A stretch of 64,000 nucleotides of DNA, taken from the NCBI GenBank assembly GCA_002633005.1, contig NMRA01000449.1, forward strand, positions 62,001 to 126,000. Reading direction: 5' to 3'. The notes beneath the pieces were generated by a model. The model saw nothing but the letters and a program-made list of their open reading frames with translations, was not told where the DNA came from and ran no database searches. The position numbers and the translations under genes are program-made. This document shows, one piece after another, positions 38,699 to 51,000 of the stretch (within the stretch, counting starts at the first letter, position 1; each line of letters starts with the position of its first letter). The stretch is from Phoronis australis (lineage: Eukaryota; Phoronida; Phoronidae).

Positions 38699-41491
38699 CT
38701 TAAAACGAATCATATGTAAATATATTATTCAAAGAGATTGAAATCTTCACTTAAAGATGCCATGTCTCATTAAAACCAAGAATATTCAAATGTGTATCAG
38801 GCGCCACCTAGTGACTTGCTGGAGAACTGCGTGTACAAAGATAATCAGGAAAAGAAACAATTTCTAAATAAATTGCGATTTCAAAGAAAACATCACAACT
38901 GATATACTTAAAACAAAAAGATAACATATAAAAAATCCAATAACTTCAAACAGTACGCAATCGATATTTGATAGTGAAATGAACAAATAATAAAATCTGT
39001 GCCTTGTTTCATTAGGGTAACGATGAAATATTACCATACTCATTTACATAAAAGTAGTGTCGCAAAAGGAGACTTGCGCGAGATTGTTATGGTAACTGGT
39101 TTTCTGATCGTGCCCGGCACACCAGAAAACCCGGGCTTGTTTGTAAACTAGTACTTCATTTGTATATTCGCAATTTAATGAGACATAGCATCTTCAACAA
39201 GTAAAAATAAGTTTAAACCATTTTCTTCAATTACAGGTGCGTGATTTCTGTACAAATTAAGAAAGGCTTAACTTTTCTTGGTTCACGCACGTTGCCCGTT
39301 TTCTGAAGAGAGACAAGGTGTTTGGAAAACTTTTTCAATAGGCTCTCGTGAGTTTAACTCAGGTGTTTCGTGCAACGGCCCAACAGTTCCTGTCTAAAAT
39401 ACGACATCCTCAAGTGAACTGATTTCTGAATACCGGGATTATCCGTAGCTAAGACCACCCGATGAAACGCGTTTATTTGGTGTCAAGTGTCCAGATTGTG
39501 AAGCGTTTATTCGGAAAATGTCCTCTTAAAAGCCCACTCAGCGTTAACCTTTTGTCACAAATTCAGTTTTATTGATCATTTATCATTTACAAAAGGTGTT
39601 GGTGCATTCATTAGCGTAAAATTGAAAAACACTTTCAATTAAGTGTCAAAATCAGCAAAACCACGACTGTCCTTACACGCCTCCCTTTTCCGAATAAACG
39701 ACCGGGCGTTCATTTGGTGTTACTAAAGCGCCTGAAAATTTTCATTTTCCGAATACACGCACATGGGCTTATCTACGGAAACTCCCGGTAACCATCATAC
39801 GCGGACTTAACATTAACAAGTTAACTGATCTACTTCATTATTGTGGAGAGTTGACAAAAAGCAAGGAGTATTAGAGTAGCTAAGAAACGTTCTCTGTTTA
39901 GAACTTTACTGAATACACTTCAAGTAAGATTATATAGAACCCTGGCTGGCTCAATTCTGAACGTCATGTCTCAGAAACCTTCTCATACTATACTTTATGC
40001 AGTGTTCTTCAAAAAGTTATAAGCGATTAGTTTTAAATCACCCACTTTTGCGTGTGGGGTTATCAAAATGTGACTTTTATGATATTGATATTAAAAAGTT
40101 GAAAATGATTATAATAATTTAGAAAACTGCTGCAATTCTACAGATTTTCTAGTTTCAGAAACTATGTACAATTTAAGTTAAATTCTATGGTTTCGTAGAG
40201 ATTTTGATAAATGCACAGAGATATCGATACGGTGCATGTCAGGGCGCTAACGCTATGGTATTCTAGAACGATTTTACCATTTTGAAGGCGCTTTTATTGG
40301 TCAAATTGACACACACTGCTTACTGTGATAGGTATTTTGAATCGTTTCAGTCGATTTCTGTCAAAACCAAATTAACAATTCTTCAAACAAGAAGAGTGAC
40401 ACTGTGAACAAGTCGGCGTGTTATGCAAACAATCTGTGTTTGATCTGATAAACCTTTGTGTAAATTTTATTGAATTTCCCTGTCTCTACCACCACTGGTC
40501 AAGTCAAATGGCACATTTTTATGTGGCCAGAGCTGGAACTGGAAGTTGGCGGGCGTTTTGGCATTTGAACGAGTGAGCTCTTTAGGCTTAGGAATTGAGA
40601 TTTCCATCCATCTTATTTCTGTGAAAATCGCCTAAAGATTAACAATGAAATCGTTTACAGTAAGTAAATTATGACAAATTGACCAAAAAAGATTACATGA
40701 AAGGTTTATCTTGATACCGAAAGTAAATTCGAGTATACACTACAAAACACTACAAAAGCAATACTTAAAAAACTGTAAATGTATACCAACCCTTGTTTGC
40801 TTGTAACATGATAGTGTTGCAACAAGAGAAGTAGGTGAAATGAGCCTTTTATCTCAAATTTGAAGTCGTAATCTGTCAATAGTAGTCAAGTAGATCCTAC
40901 TATCGTCTTTATGGTATCTATTAAATTTCCCCCGTGCCATAACTTGGCTTATGGCACACTTCACCTACATTTTCATGTACCAAAAACTGACATCCAAAGA
41001 TTAAGATGCAAGTTTGTATCAAATAGTAAAAGTTCAATTATTCTCCTACTAAAACACATGTGTTTTGAATTCTCATTTGCTCAACCCTAAATTTAACCCT
41101 AACACTAACCCTTACCCCAATTCTAACTCAATGCCATTTTATTGAAAACAGAAGTCCCAAGCTGCTTTCGGGTTTACTTCGGTGGCGTTTTTGGCTATAC
41201 GATATTCAAGTTGGCATAGGTGTACCTATAAATATTTAAATTCAAATATCAAAATTTTGCTCATGGACACAGAGATAAAATATTTTGAAACCTGAAAAAT
41301 GTATTCAAGCTGTTCTCTTATATTAAATATGAAATTTCATATGAATAGACTTGTGTGATCAAACTTATTTCTAATCATAAGCATGTTTCCTCGTTCACAC
41401 TAGGAAAATCTTAATCTTTCCAGTTATTTTGATATCCATTACCAAACAATGTAAAAATCAGCGAATATTTTAAAACAATTCATTAGACCAG
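38699..41491. other. intergenic region between the two SLC17 genes
   Basis: It must contain the missing first exon and promoter of gene 1, but I could not identify either. 39985-40140 weakly resembles 8530-8660 (CTTTATGCA..., GGGG(C/T)TATCAAAA), so it may be a decayed dispersed repeat. 41082-41128 holds degenerate CCCTAA-like units. Confidence 0.4.
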
Positions 41492-41769
41492 TCACAGCCT
41501 GCTGTGCGTCATCAGCTTATTCAGCTCAGGCTTAAGCCGGCTGATGTGAATTGACGCACGGATTTTGAGTTCCTTTGTTTTTTCAGCCTGATCCAGAATA
41601 CTAAAGCATTTTCTGAATGTGCATTCACAATTAGAGTGGCTGGATCTCTGCACGTGGTCATTAAGGGTAGAACTACTGTCAGTACTTAAATGTTTTTTAG
41701 CCCTGGTTTTAGGATGGCGAGTAGATTCACCAATATAGCTGGAACCACAACTCGAGTGACATGATAGCT
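41492..41769 (-). pseudogene. GIY-YIG endonuclease fragment, Penelope-like element, second copy
   Basis: The minus-strand frame reads LSCHSSCGSSYIGESTRHPK, then KKHLSTDSSSTLNDHVQ, KCFSILDQAEKTKELKIRAS and IHISRLKPELNKL before a TGA at 41492. This matches the Y.I.C..C...YIGET.R....R..EHL......S.I..H and E...R...E...I....P.LN pattern of Penelope-like GIY-YIG domains. It differs strongly from the fragment at 37214, so the two come from different lineages. It ends ~500 bp 3' of gene 2. Confidence 0.85.
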
Positions 41770-42000
41770 GCGATCACAACTTTTATGTTTGCCTTTATCA
41801 TCTTGGTTGTGGCTCAAAATTCTCAGTTATTGTTTTTAAAAATATGCCTTTGTGCTGCGGTTGATCTCATCACTTATTGACCGATAAAGAACCAGATGCC
41901 TGAGATGGACACAAGTCTCAAGTGCTAATAGAGTTTGGATTTACGTCCAGTTGCATAGTTTCTAGACTGAATTACATTTTCGTCGATCATCTTTCCTGTT

Positions 42001-45000
42001 TCATTCGGTATCCCGAGCCAGCGGTGCTGACTCCTGAGTGAGATGTTCTCCAAGCTCATAAACATCTTTGACGTCAGCGTCTCTGTTGAGATCCATGGCC
42101 CATGCTTGCTTTTCACCACTCGCGAGAATACAATACATAATGGCGCCAAACACATAAACGGAGCCCCAGATGTAGAACACCGTCTGCCACTCTGACCTTG
42201 AACCCTGGGGATACGATAAAATGATTGGCTAGTATACAGTACTTCGTTCCAAATTCGACATTAACATTTTTAACAAACAAACCTTTGACGATCTTCCAGG
42301 TCAGCCAAAAGCAAATGATGTTCCAAATACATATGTAACAGTCCAGTTGTGGATCGAGGGTTTTTCACGCCCGGGGATAAAAATACAAAATGGTCCCCTT
42401 CGAATGTCGTCCATGACAGAGCTAAACTAAAACTAAATTTCAATTACCAGAAACAAAACGTAAGTTATGAATAGGAATTCCTTGTGTATCAACATTATTT
42501 TGTTATGAAACCTTTAAAGGAGAAAGCCACCTAAAAACAATCTATTTTGTATCAATTTCGATCGAGTAGTTCTACTCGATAACGGCACGTTCGGTTTCGT
42601 TACCTGACACCTGACAGCAGAAGGAGGTGCTGAAATTATCCAGTGACGTCACTGGTTTCACACGCAGTCTGTTCAGCAGTTCACAACACGGATTACTGGT
42701 GTCAACTTATCGCTTGAATTCATCGTTTAACACCAATAAATCATCAAACTTCGATGTAAAACCCTTAAAAATACACCGAGTTCTTATAAAAACGTGTTGT
42801 TTTAGTTCGCTGTTACGGATTTATTGGTATTAGGACACACCGCATAGCCTACAAAGTTGGGCAGGCCAATTTACCAAGGTCGGTAGCATGAGTTTGAGGG
42901 GTCTGTTCGGAGATAAATTTGAAGTGTTCTTCCACGAAAATAAACCAGCTTGAGTTGCAAACTAAACATCCAGTCACGAAAAGACTATAATAGCGAGCCA
43001 AATAAATAATGTGCACGTAATTATTGTGAATTAGCCACGAAACTGAAAAACTACTTAATTGCCGGGGGCCGCGAAGTCGGGTTTCCCTTCCACAGACCGT
43101 CAGGGCAAAGGTTGTACAATAACAATGATTTGAATAATGTATTTTTATTTCTAAATAAACATTCCCCTAACTTGTGACCATAGCATATAAAATCGAGTAA
43201 TTGTTTCACAACAACTTTCTGTCAGCAAACAATGAATTAGCATGCGCTCACACGGCCTCGGTGCCCGGTTAATTACCTTTATTGCCGGCGTCAAAAGCCG
43301 GTAACGCAGTGGTTTATTCATTGCTGGCTTCTCAACATTTGCACTCACGAATACTGGAAAGGCATTACAAATTGTATCTAATGAGACAGACTTTGTTTCA
43401 GTTTGATAGAAGCATTGGTTAGGATGAGAACAATTCATTTTGAAACAGAACGCAGAATAATAAACGTCTACATGGCAACTGGCCCGCCGCCAATCCCGAC
43501 TTAGGCAAGAGCTCATCCGACGAAGACTTCACGGGTCGGATCGTTTGGTTTCACAGGCTATCAGTTCCAACCGGAATACACTGAAATGCTAGAGAGCCGC
43601 CGTGAACACACACAGGCAACGGAACGTATGGATAGTTCTTTGGCAAGCCGGAATTTGTCAGAGAGATCACTGTCGATGAAATGCCGGCCACAGACACGGA
43701 GATGTTTCACGGCCTCATACGTGCTATTGACAGCGTACCTTTCATTCTTCACTACCGCGAGCCACTGCCTGAGCATTTCGAGCTCTCGAGGAAGTCGAAA
43801 AAAACGATATACCCGCTTTCTTCGCAGCTTCATAGTTCGAACAAGCGGGAACGATGCACCGACGAACCACTGACGTCGCTGCGTCGTTTCTCACCTTCCT
43901 CACAAGTTAACGCGACACCTCTCGGCAAGGTGAGGTCGACCGTATAAGAGGCGATGTGGATATAGACCGATTAAGACGGTAAAAAAGACTAATTGAATCG
44001 GGTGGCATTCTCCTTTAAAAGTGCGAACAGAAACTATTATGACATCAGAATGTATGCTGTCAGAGTAAGAAGACAAATCTACAAGTTTTAAAGACTTTTT
44101 AAAAATTTACTGCAACTGGTTTCAGAGACATTATCCTAAAAGAACCAGTGAAATGATAAAAATACTGTTTCAAAGCAAGTTTCTAAAGTTTAGCATGCGT
44201 GACTAATGACGCATTCGTTTAAAGATGAATGCACGCACTCATTTATGGCGAGTGTTGCACAAAATTTAAGTATGGGACTTGTGATTCAAAATAAGTATTC
44301 CCAGACTCACATGAGATGTTAGAGCGTTTACAGCAGAGGGAGCCACCATACCAGGAATTGTGGCCACCGTATTAGTGATGCCAAAGAGAATACCGGCGTA
44401 TCTGGAATGGAAGCACGACAAAGTGATCATCAAAACATGATTTGCATTAACATGCGGATAAGAATGAAATCCTGTGGTCATCATGACTTCCCGACAAAGT
44501 CGCTGCAAAAAGTGATACGAGAAATCTCTGCAAATAGCTCTCAAAGTGTACGCCTATGGTCGCATACCGAATATGAGCCATTGGATCTTCATTGTTTGCA
44601 GACTCAGACCCAGAAGGGACCCATTGGGTACGGAAACCCTGCTTGGTAACACACTGTTGTAATGGAATAATCCCAGTGATCCTCAGAACGTGCGTCTAGA
44701 TCCTGATTCCATGCACCTACCTCCATAATGGCGGGACACGGTGGCACTCTACAACTAGACTGTGATCGCGACTAAGTTGCACTGCTTATAAATTGAGTTC
44801 TTGCGGTAGGCCATATTTGGCGGCAGTTTTGCGGTATGCAATTCAAGTAGATTCCACGAATATGGTTTGCTTGCGTTTGTGAACATGTTGTGAATTGGAA
44901 AAATTCACTCAGTTCGGCTGTAGAATCCATTTTCTACAAAATGGTAGCTCCCTGTAGCATTACAGAGCAGTGACAAAGGAATCCGCTGTGATCTTAGGGT

Positions 45001-48000
45001 CTTAAACAATCCAGAATTGCAAAAACTTTGACCACATTTTTTACCACCTTTTTAATCTGTTATACCGAAGAGAATACCGGTGCTTCCAAAATATAGTGTT
45101 AGCTCGTGTCGGGCATTGGCAGGGAAATATTGGCTCTGGGCAGATAAGTTTCAATTTTCGTTTTTTACACCTTTTTCTAAGCCTGGTGTCATTTTCGGTG
45201 AAAATGGAAAGGCCAAAAATATGAGACGGAGTAAACTTTCAGCAGTCAAGGGTAGCATTTTGAGGTGAAATGACTCACACATTTGTTTGTAGAATTCTCG
45301 ACAGAGTGAAAGGAAGGCGGTAAGTCCAGTGATGTGTGCTCTACCAGAACTGAGAGAACTAGTGAGAACTGTTCAGTGCCTTATCAGCAAAGTTATAATG
45401 AGCGGATATTTTGGGTCACAACAGGTAATAGGCAGTTTGATTGCTTCAAAGCTGCCGTCCAATTAAATTTTTCAATTTTGGGATATTCCCCAAATGATAT
45501 GCAGCATGTTGTTTGGCAGTACTTGCTGAGCTGACTCGTGGTCGAGCCGTTTTCCAGTGACAGATCACGAAGAATAACGTACAAACGACACTGTTTTCAC
45601 GCCTGTATAACCAAGTAGTGTTACTCAAAGAAGAGTGCAGTTTTTCAGGGATAAATTTAGCGTCAGATTCTATATCACTTACCTTTCACCCAGATTGATC
45701 TAAAGCTACATAATTACATAGCTTTCAACCAATGATGTAAATGGTAACTAATGAAATGGTTTATTAGAAAACCAGATGCAGTTTTTGATAGTAGCAACTG
45801 CGTCGCAACTCAAGCATTCCCGAAACCAAGTGTTGGCGTTGATTACACAAATCAGACAAGTATACGTGTCGGTCATATTTGTCACCAAAAACCAAACAAG
45901 TATTAGGTATTCCACCTCGCCTCTCTACAAAATAAAAACAGCTAGCGGAGAACAGAAAAAAGGTTTGGTAAATCGAAAAGTAAAGAACCTCCATCAGAGA
46001 AAACGTGGTTAGCAAAGAACGACTACTACCGCCCATGGCAACAAAATAAATTGTCATTGCATTGTATGAAGGGATTTATATTTAGTGATTTATATTCTAA
46101 CAGTGCACCTGACTGGGGAAATGTGAATGCAGTGTCAAATTTGTTTGTAGTGGACCATGAGACTTGTATGCCTGGTTTGTAATCATCTGCATGCCTGACC
46201 CATGGCTGATCATACTAAGATAATTTGTTTGTATTGGTTTATTGTTGATATTTGTATTTGTACCTTTTGTAATTAAAACCGTTCTAAAATATTAATATTT
46301 TGCTTTTACTATAAAATTAGCACCTAGAAATTACTTTTAGCACAATATACGCGTGGGATAAAACACCCATATGTTGGCGCTTTCCTATTCTCGGTCAAAA
46401 CGCCAGTTTTCAAAGGTATTTTCAAAACTACCTGTACTACGAAGATGGACTACCACCTCCTCTGAATTGGCAGACGATTATCATGGGTCAGCCTGCGTTT
46501 CTAGTTAAGTTTAAAAGTTCATAAAGGCATAGCTTGGAAATTAGGAAGGATAGTTCTTGGCTAGGCGAGTTACACCACTTTACAATACCTTGGAAAAATG
46601 TTGAGATTCCTAGATTACAAACACGTCTTAGGTTCCAATCTCTGGTCTTCATATTTAAAATATGTCTGTTAACATTATGGACAACAGATATACAAACCTT
46701 GGAGCTATGTCGACGTGGTTCACCCCGTACCCAGACCGCGATAGCGAGGTAAGCGCGACCCCTGTTGTTAGTAAAGCAACCGCTGCTTCTCTGGTGTGAC
46801 ACGTGGTAGCACTGGTTGCTACCATGAAAATGGCGGGTATAACCAGGGCTGGAAAAATACCAAAGCATACATTTGTGGTGTAAAACGTTAGGAAAGTTTG
46901 GGAAACAGAGTACGAGCACATGTACACTTTTGGAGTTCCCAACCTTAATATAAGCAACGCAGCATTTATAAAACTTTTAATAGGGTTCAAAACGCATTCA
47001 GTCCATTCACATACAATGTAGCGAGAAATGCATGCAAATAAGGCGCTAGCAGCTGACACCGCTTCCCCGTAAACATTAATACATAATTAGATGCTTGTTG
47101 TCATGTTGGCCAGCGTTCATTTTCCATTACCAGAAACACCTCATTTCAAAGATTTGATCTAGTTGTCAGAGAATGACGTCACGGGACTAGTCTCTGCAAA
47201 AATAGTTCCCGTCAATTAGGATAATAAAATACTTGGGAGTCGAATTAAGGAATTCTTTTAAAACTTAAAAAATGGCATACTGTACGTCTGCCTGGAAATC
47301 GAACTGGTAATGTACCTTGTAAACATCCAGGCAAATAAATGCTTGTAACAAGATACTTAATTTCCATTTTCACGAATGTTTCCATAGTAACTCTGTTGAA
47401 GCATACCCATGCTTCCAAAGCATAACATGATACAAGTTTAACTGACTTGCGCCAGGTTTAAGCTGCCTCGTGAGAGATATCTTTCAAATCAATGTGATAA
47501 TAACAGGTTTTCTTTTTTTCCCTGGACAGATCTTAGTACTAATTTCCGTACCTAAACTTTGGACTATTTTCCGAACAACTGTCGTTGAAAGTGGGGTCTT
47601 TGCTCGAACAAGATCGACAATGTTGGAAAATAAGAGATTGGCGAGAAACATCCACACAAATGGAAGGGAGGAGAGGATTCCGTTCTGAAATAACAAGTCA
47701 AAAGCTATGCTACCGTACGTGAAAAATATAGGTAAAAAATAAGTCACTAGGGCCGGTGTCTTTCTGGGATCCGTTGAGGTGAGGCGGTTTTGCTTTAGTT
47801 CGAAAAAAATCATCTTATATGAGCCGAAGTAGTCCTAGATTTTTCCCTGCTTCAACATTCCAGTGACGTGTTTGGCTGTAAACCAAGCGACCGCAGGGAG
47901 GAAGAGCACTAGGCGTCGACCAAGGCAGAGCTCTAGTAACCATCGACTCAAAAAACCGCATCAGTTTCCCTTGGAAACTTGTACTGTTGCTGTTAAGTTA

Positions 48001-51000
48001 CCAAGGTGCTTTGTCCAAAAATTACATTTATAGATACATTAGATTATTTGGCTTTCGAAAATGAAGCGCTAAAAGTGACGCAGACATGCACCTCCTTCTT
48101 TACAAAGTGAGGCACCTGTTTCAAAAGGAGTGAGGCGCTGACATGAACCAATTGTATTGTTTTTGACTTTACATATTACGCGTAATTAAACATGCGCACT
48201 TAGTTTGGTTAAGCTTCAACTTTTAAACGTTAAACACTTAAAGGAATATTCGCAATTTTTACACTTCGGTCATCTTTCCGCCACCATTTTTCGAAGCAAT
48301 GTGAATACCAGGGCAGAGTTCAGTAGCACTAGGACCCCGCTAAACGGCAAGGCGTCGCAAGATTACGTGAGATATCGCCGTGTATTTTAAATGAGAACAC
48401 GTGATTTTGGCTAGATATAAGCGAGGTCCTAGCGTAGGGCTTAGCGTTAGAGGACTCTACCCAAGGCATTGTCAAAACGACGGTGACTGGATTAGTCTGA
48501 TGCTTTGCTGTGTAGAAGAGTGTAAACATTTCAGTGTAAACTCGAAACAATTGAGTCACGTGCCACAAAAGACAAAAATAGACGAAAATGGTTGAACAGT
48601 CTCAGGAGAGTTCCCAAAAGACATTCAAATAAGTCACAGCATTTTGTGCAGATATTCTTTTGGCTAAAACTCCAATGATTCGATATAGTACTCTAAGAAT
48701 CCCGGGTGGATGGTGTCTGACTGGCGTTGTTTGGATTGCTTCCTGTACGTTTAGAATCCGATGTCTGTAATTTACCAGCAAACACATGTCTATAGGACAT
48801 CTCGAATGGCAGTTAAAGCAATGTGACTTTGACAATTTAGCCAAGGCGAAGCGTAATTTGCCAAACATATTTATAAAGCATTAGCGTGAACGCATTAGTT
48901 TTGGGGGAATTCCCGACAACAAGAGGTGATCAGTTGATATAATTTGCAAACCGTAGGGGAAATCCATGAACACCAAAAGCCATTGTACAACATCAAATCT
49001 AAAACTTTTAAGCCTATTAAAGTTTACGATATGACAACTGCTCTAATTATTTTTTATAACGGAGTAAATAAATCGAAGTAACTTTGACTGATTATTTCCC
49101 CTTCTCATAATTTCACTCGTTCAAACGGCAGCAGTATAGAATATGGACACTGATAGACATCAAGAACGGACGCTAAAAGGGTCGAAAATAAGGCCCCAAA
49201 GGTGTTTTGGCTATATTATAGAGTAATAAATAAGGAACACGTGGTTTATACATAGTCATGTGTGGTATAGTTACTTCAGAAGTTAAGGATGACCCAATAT
49301 GAGAACAATTTTGAATATATTCGTTCATATCTGACAGTTGACAATAATCGATTAAGTAAGCTAGCGATCGTGTTTGTTTTGATAAAACCAATATGAACCC
49401 CCAGTGTGCCATTTCATGAAAACTGACTTTGGACTCAAGACTTAAGAACAAAAATTTGTCTAAGTTCAGACCGACATTGGAATTCACAAAGTTAAGAAGG
49501 GCACTTTGTGCAATACGGTTTCAAGAATATTATCGGCCTTGGAACTCTAAACGGGGCTTTTTTACATTTTGGATACAATTGGGATCTCGTTTGCTTGAGA
49601 AAACCCTTCTATAACAGTAAAACGTGATTTTGCATGTGCCGGAAAGTCGCACTGCATTGTCTCTAAGGTCTTTTCCGGTTCTCAAATCGAAAGCAGGCGA
49701 CCTGCAATTTGCCATTGTTTAGGAACATTAAATATCAACGAAATTTGTTCTCCAACAGTTTATAGTGATAACGGTCTTACACGTTGTGTGATTTAGGCTA
49801 ACGTTTGGTCTCTCTTAGAGCGAATTCCGTCTTACTTTTGGTCTTAAGAAATTTCACGAAACGGGGCTAAGACATTTTGGTGTTAGGTTAGCCCTATCTC
49901 GGTCTACGTTAAGACAGAAAGGGGCCCCTGATAAAACAAGAGGCCGACAAATTAATCCTCCACAGACAAACCACTTTAGTAGTTATTTTCTCAAACAAAT
50001 TCCAAAAAGCTACCCACGCCGGCCCTCAAGCAAAAGCGGAGCTTACCGTCAGCGTCGTGGACATACGAGTCTCATAAAAACCAATGCCTTTTTGTAGTGA
50101 TTGCTTGGTGTGTAGGTGCTTTGGGGACACATTTCTTCCACAGAGGACAAAGCTCTTGTTAGGTAGTCATGTACAAAAAGGGACAGAATGGGCAGATTTG
50201 TGGAAGATGTCTCCCTGAAAGCAAAGTTCCCTATTAGATCACAGAAACCTTGCTTCTTGGGTCTTTACTGACGATCCGAGCTGTATCCAGTGTGGACGCA
50301 GCATATCCTATCATCTTGCAACGCATCTTTGGCATCGACACACCTACCAACACAACCAGATAGGGTTTTCGCTAGGGTAATGGTTTAAGAAATTAAGAAC
50401 ACACTAAAGCCAAAGACCCACCGTATCGAATTCATAAGTTTTAGAAGAAGTGGAGCAGAGGCGAGCAAAATGAAGAAACCATCGCAGAAAGCCATCCTTG
50501 CACACGGCCAACACCTACAAAGACTGGAAAGGGGTCGCTGACCTTGTCAGTCACCTACTGGATGGCACTGTTACATGCCTACAACCTATAGTGCATGGCA
50601 ACAAATGGAAACGTCTGTCCGTTTTCCTGAAGGAGACTGGCAGACTTGAAAAATTTCTTCACGAAGAGCCATAATTGGGCTCTCGTGCTTTTGCTCAGGT
50701 GTTTTGTGCAATGGGCCCAACCATGAGGGCTGCGCACGTCTAATGCACCACAATGACATCAGGCCACCTGCACTCTTTTTTGTCGGTCACCAGTCATCCT
50801 TCCCAAAACAAATTGTTTAGACTACACAGCGCCCTGATTTGGTAGATTAATCGGACAGTTCCCACCAGGTCACCGTTATATGGGAGAGTAGGGTGGAAGA
50901 GGCGCATGAACGAAAGAACTTGAAGTATGTAGACCTGAACGACTGCAACGCGAAGGGCTGGAGATGTTGGTATTTTTTCAGTGAAAGTTGGCTGCCGGAG

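Larger units (their letters stand above)
42512..44021. mobile_element. THAP-bearing (P-type) DNA transposon, ~1.5 kb, both ends present
   Basis: Left end CTTTAAAGGAGAAAGCCACC (42512-42531) is the inverted repeat of the right end GGTGGCATTCTCCTTTAAAAG (44001-44021), one mismatch and one extra base. The interior matches 1-1324 along its length. A THAP DNA-binding domain lies near the right end on the minus strand, which is how P-element transposases begin; no transposase catalytic part is present. I could not confirm a target-site duplication. Located in the last intron of SLC17 gene 2. Confidence 0.8.

Noticed and set aside
42640-42655. CRE-like palindrome as a regulatory site for gene 2
   Set aside because: It lies within a transposon in the last intron and is not conserved between transposon copies, so no regulatory claim is supported.
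43586-43947. Plus-strand frames of ~90 codons
   Set aside because: They are the antisense shadow of the THAP domain.
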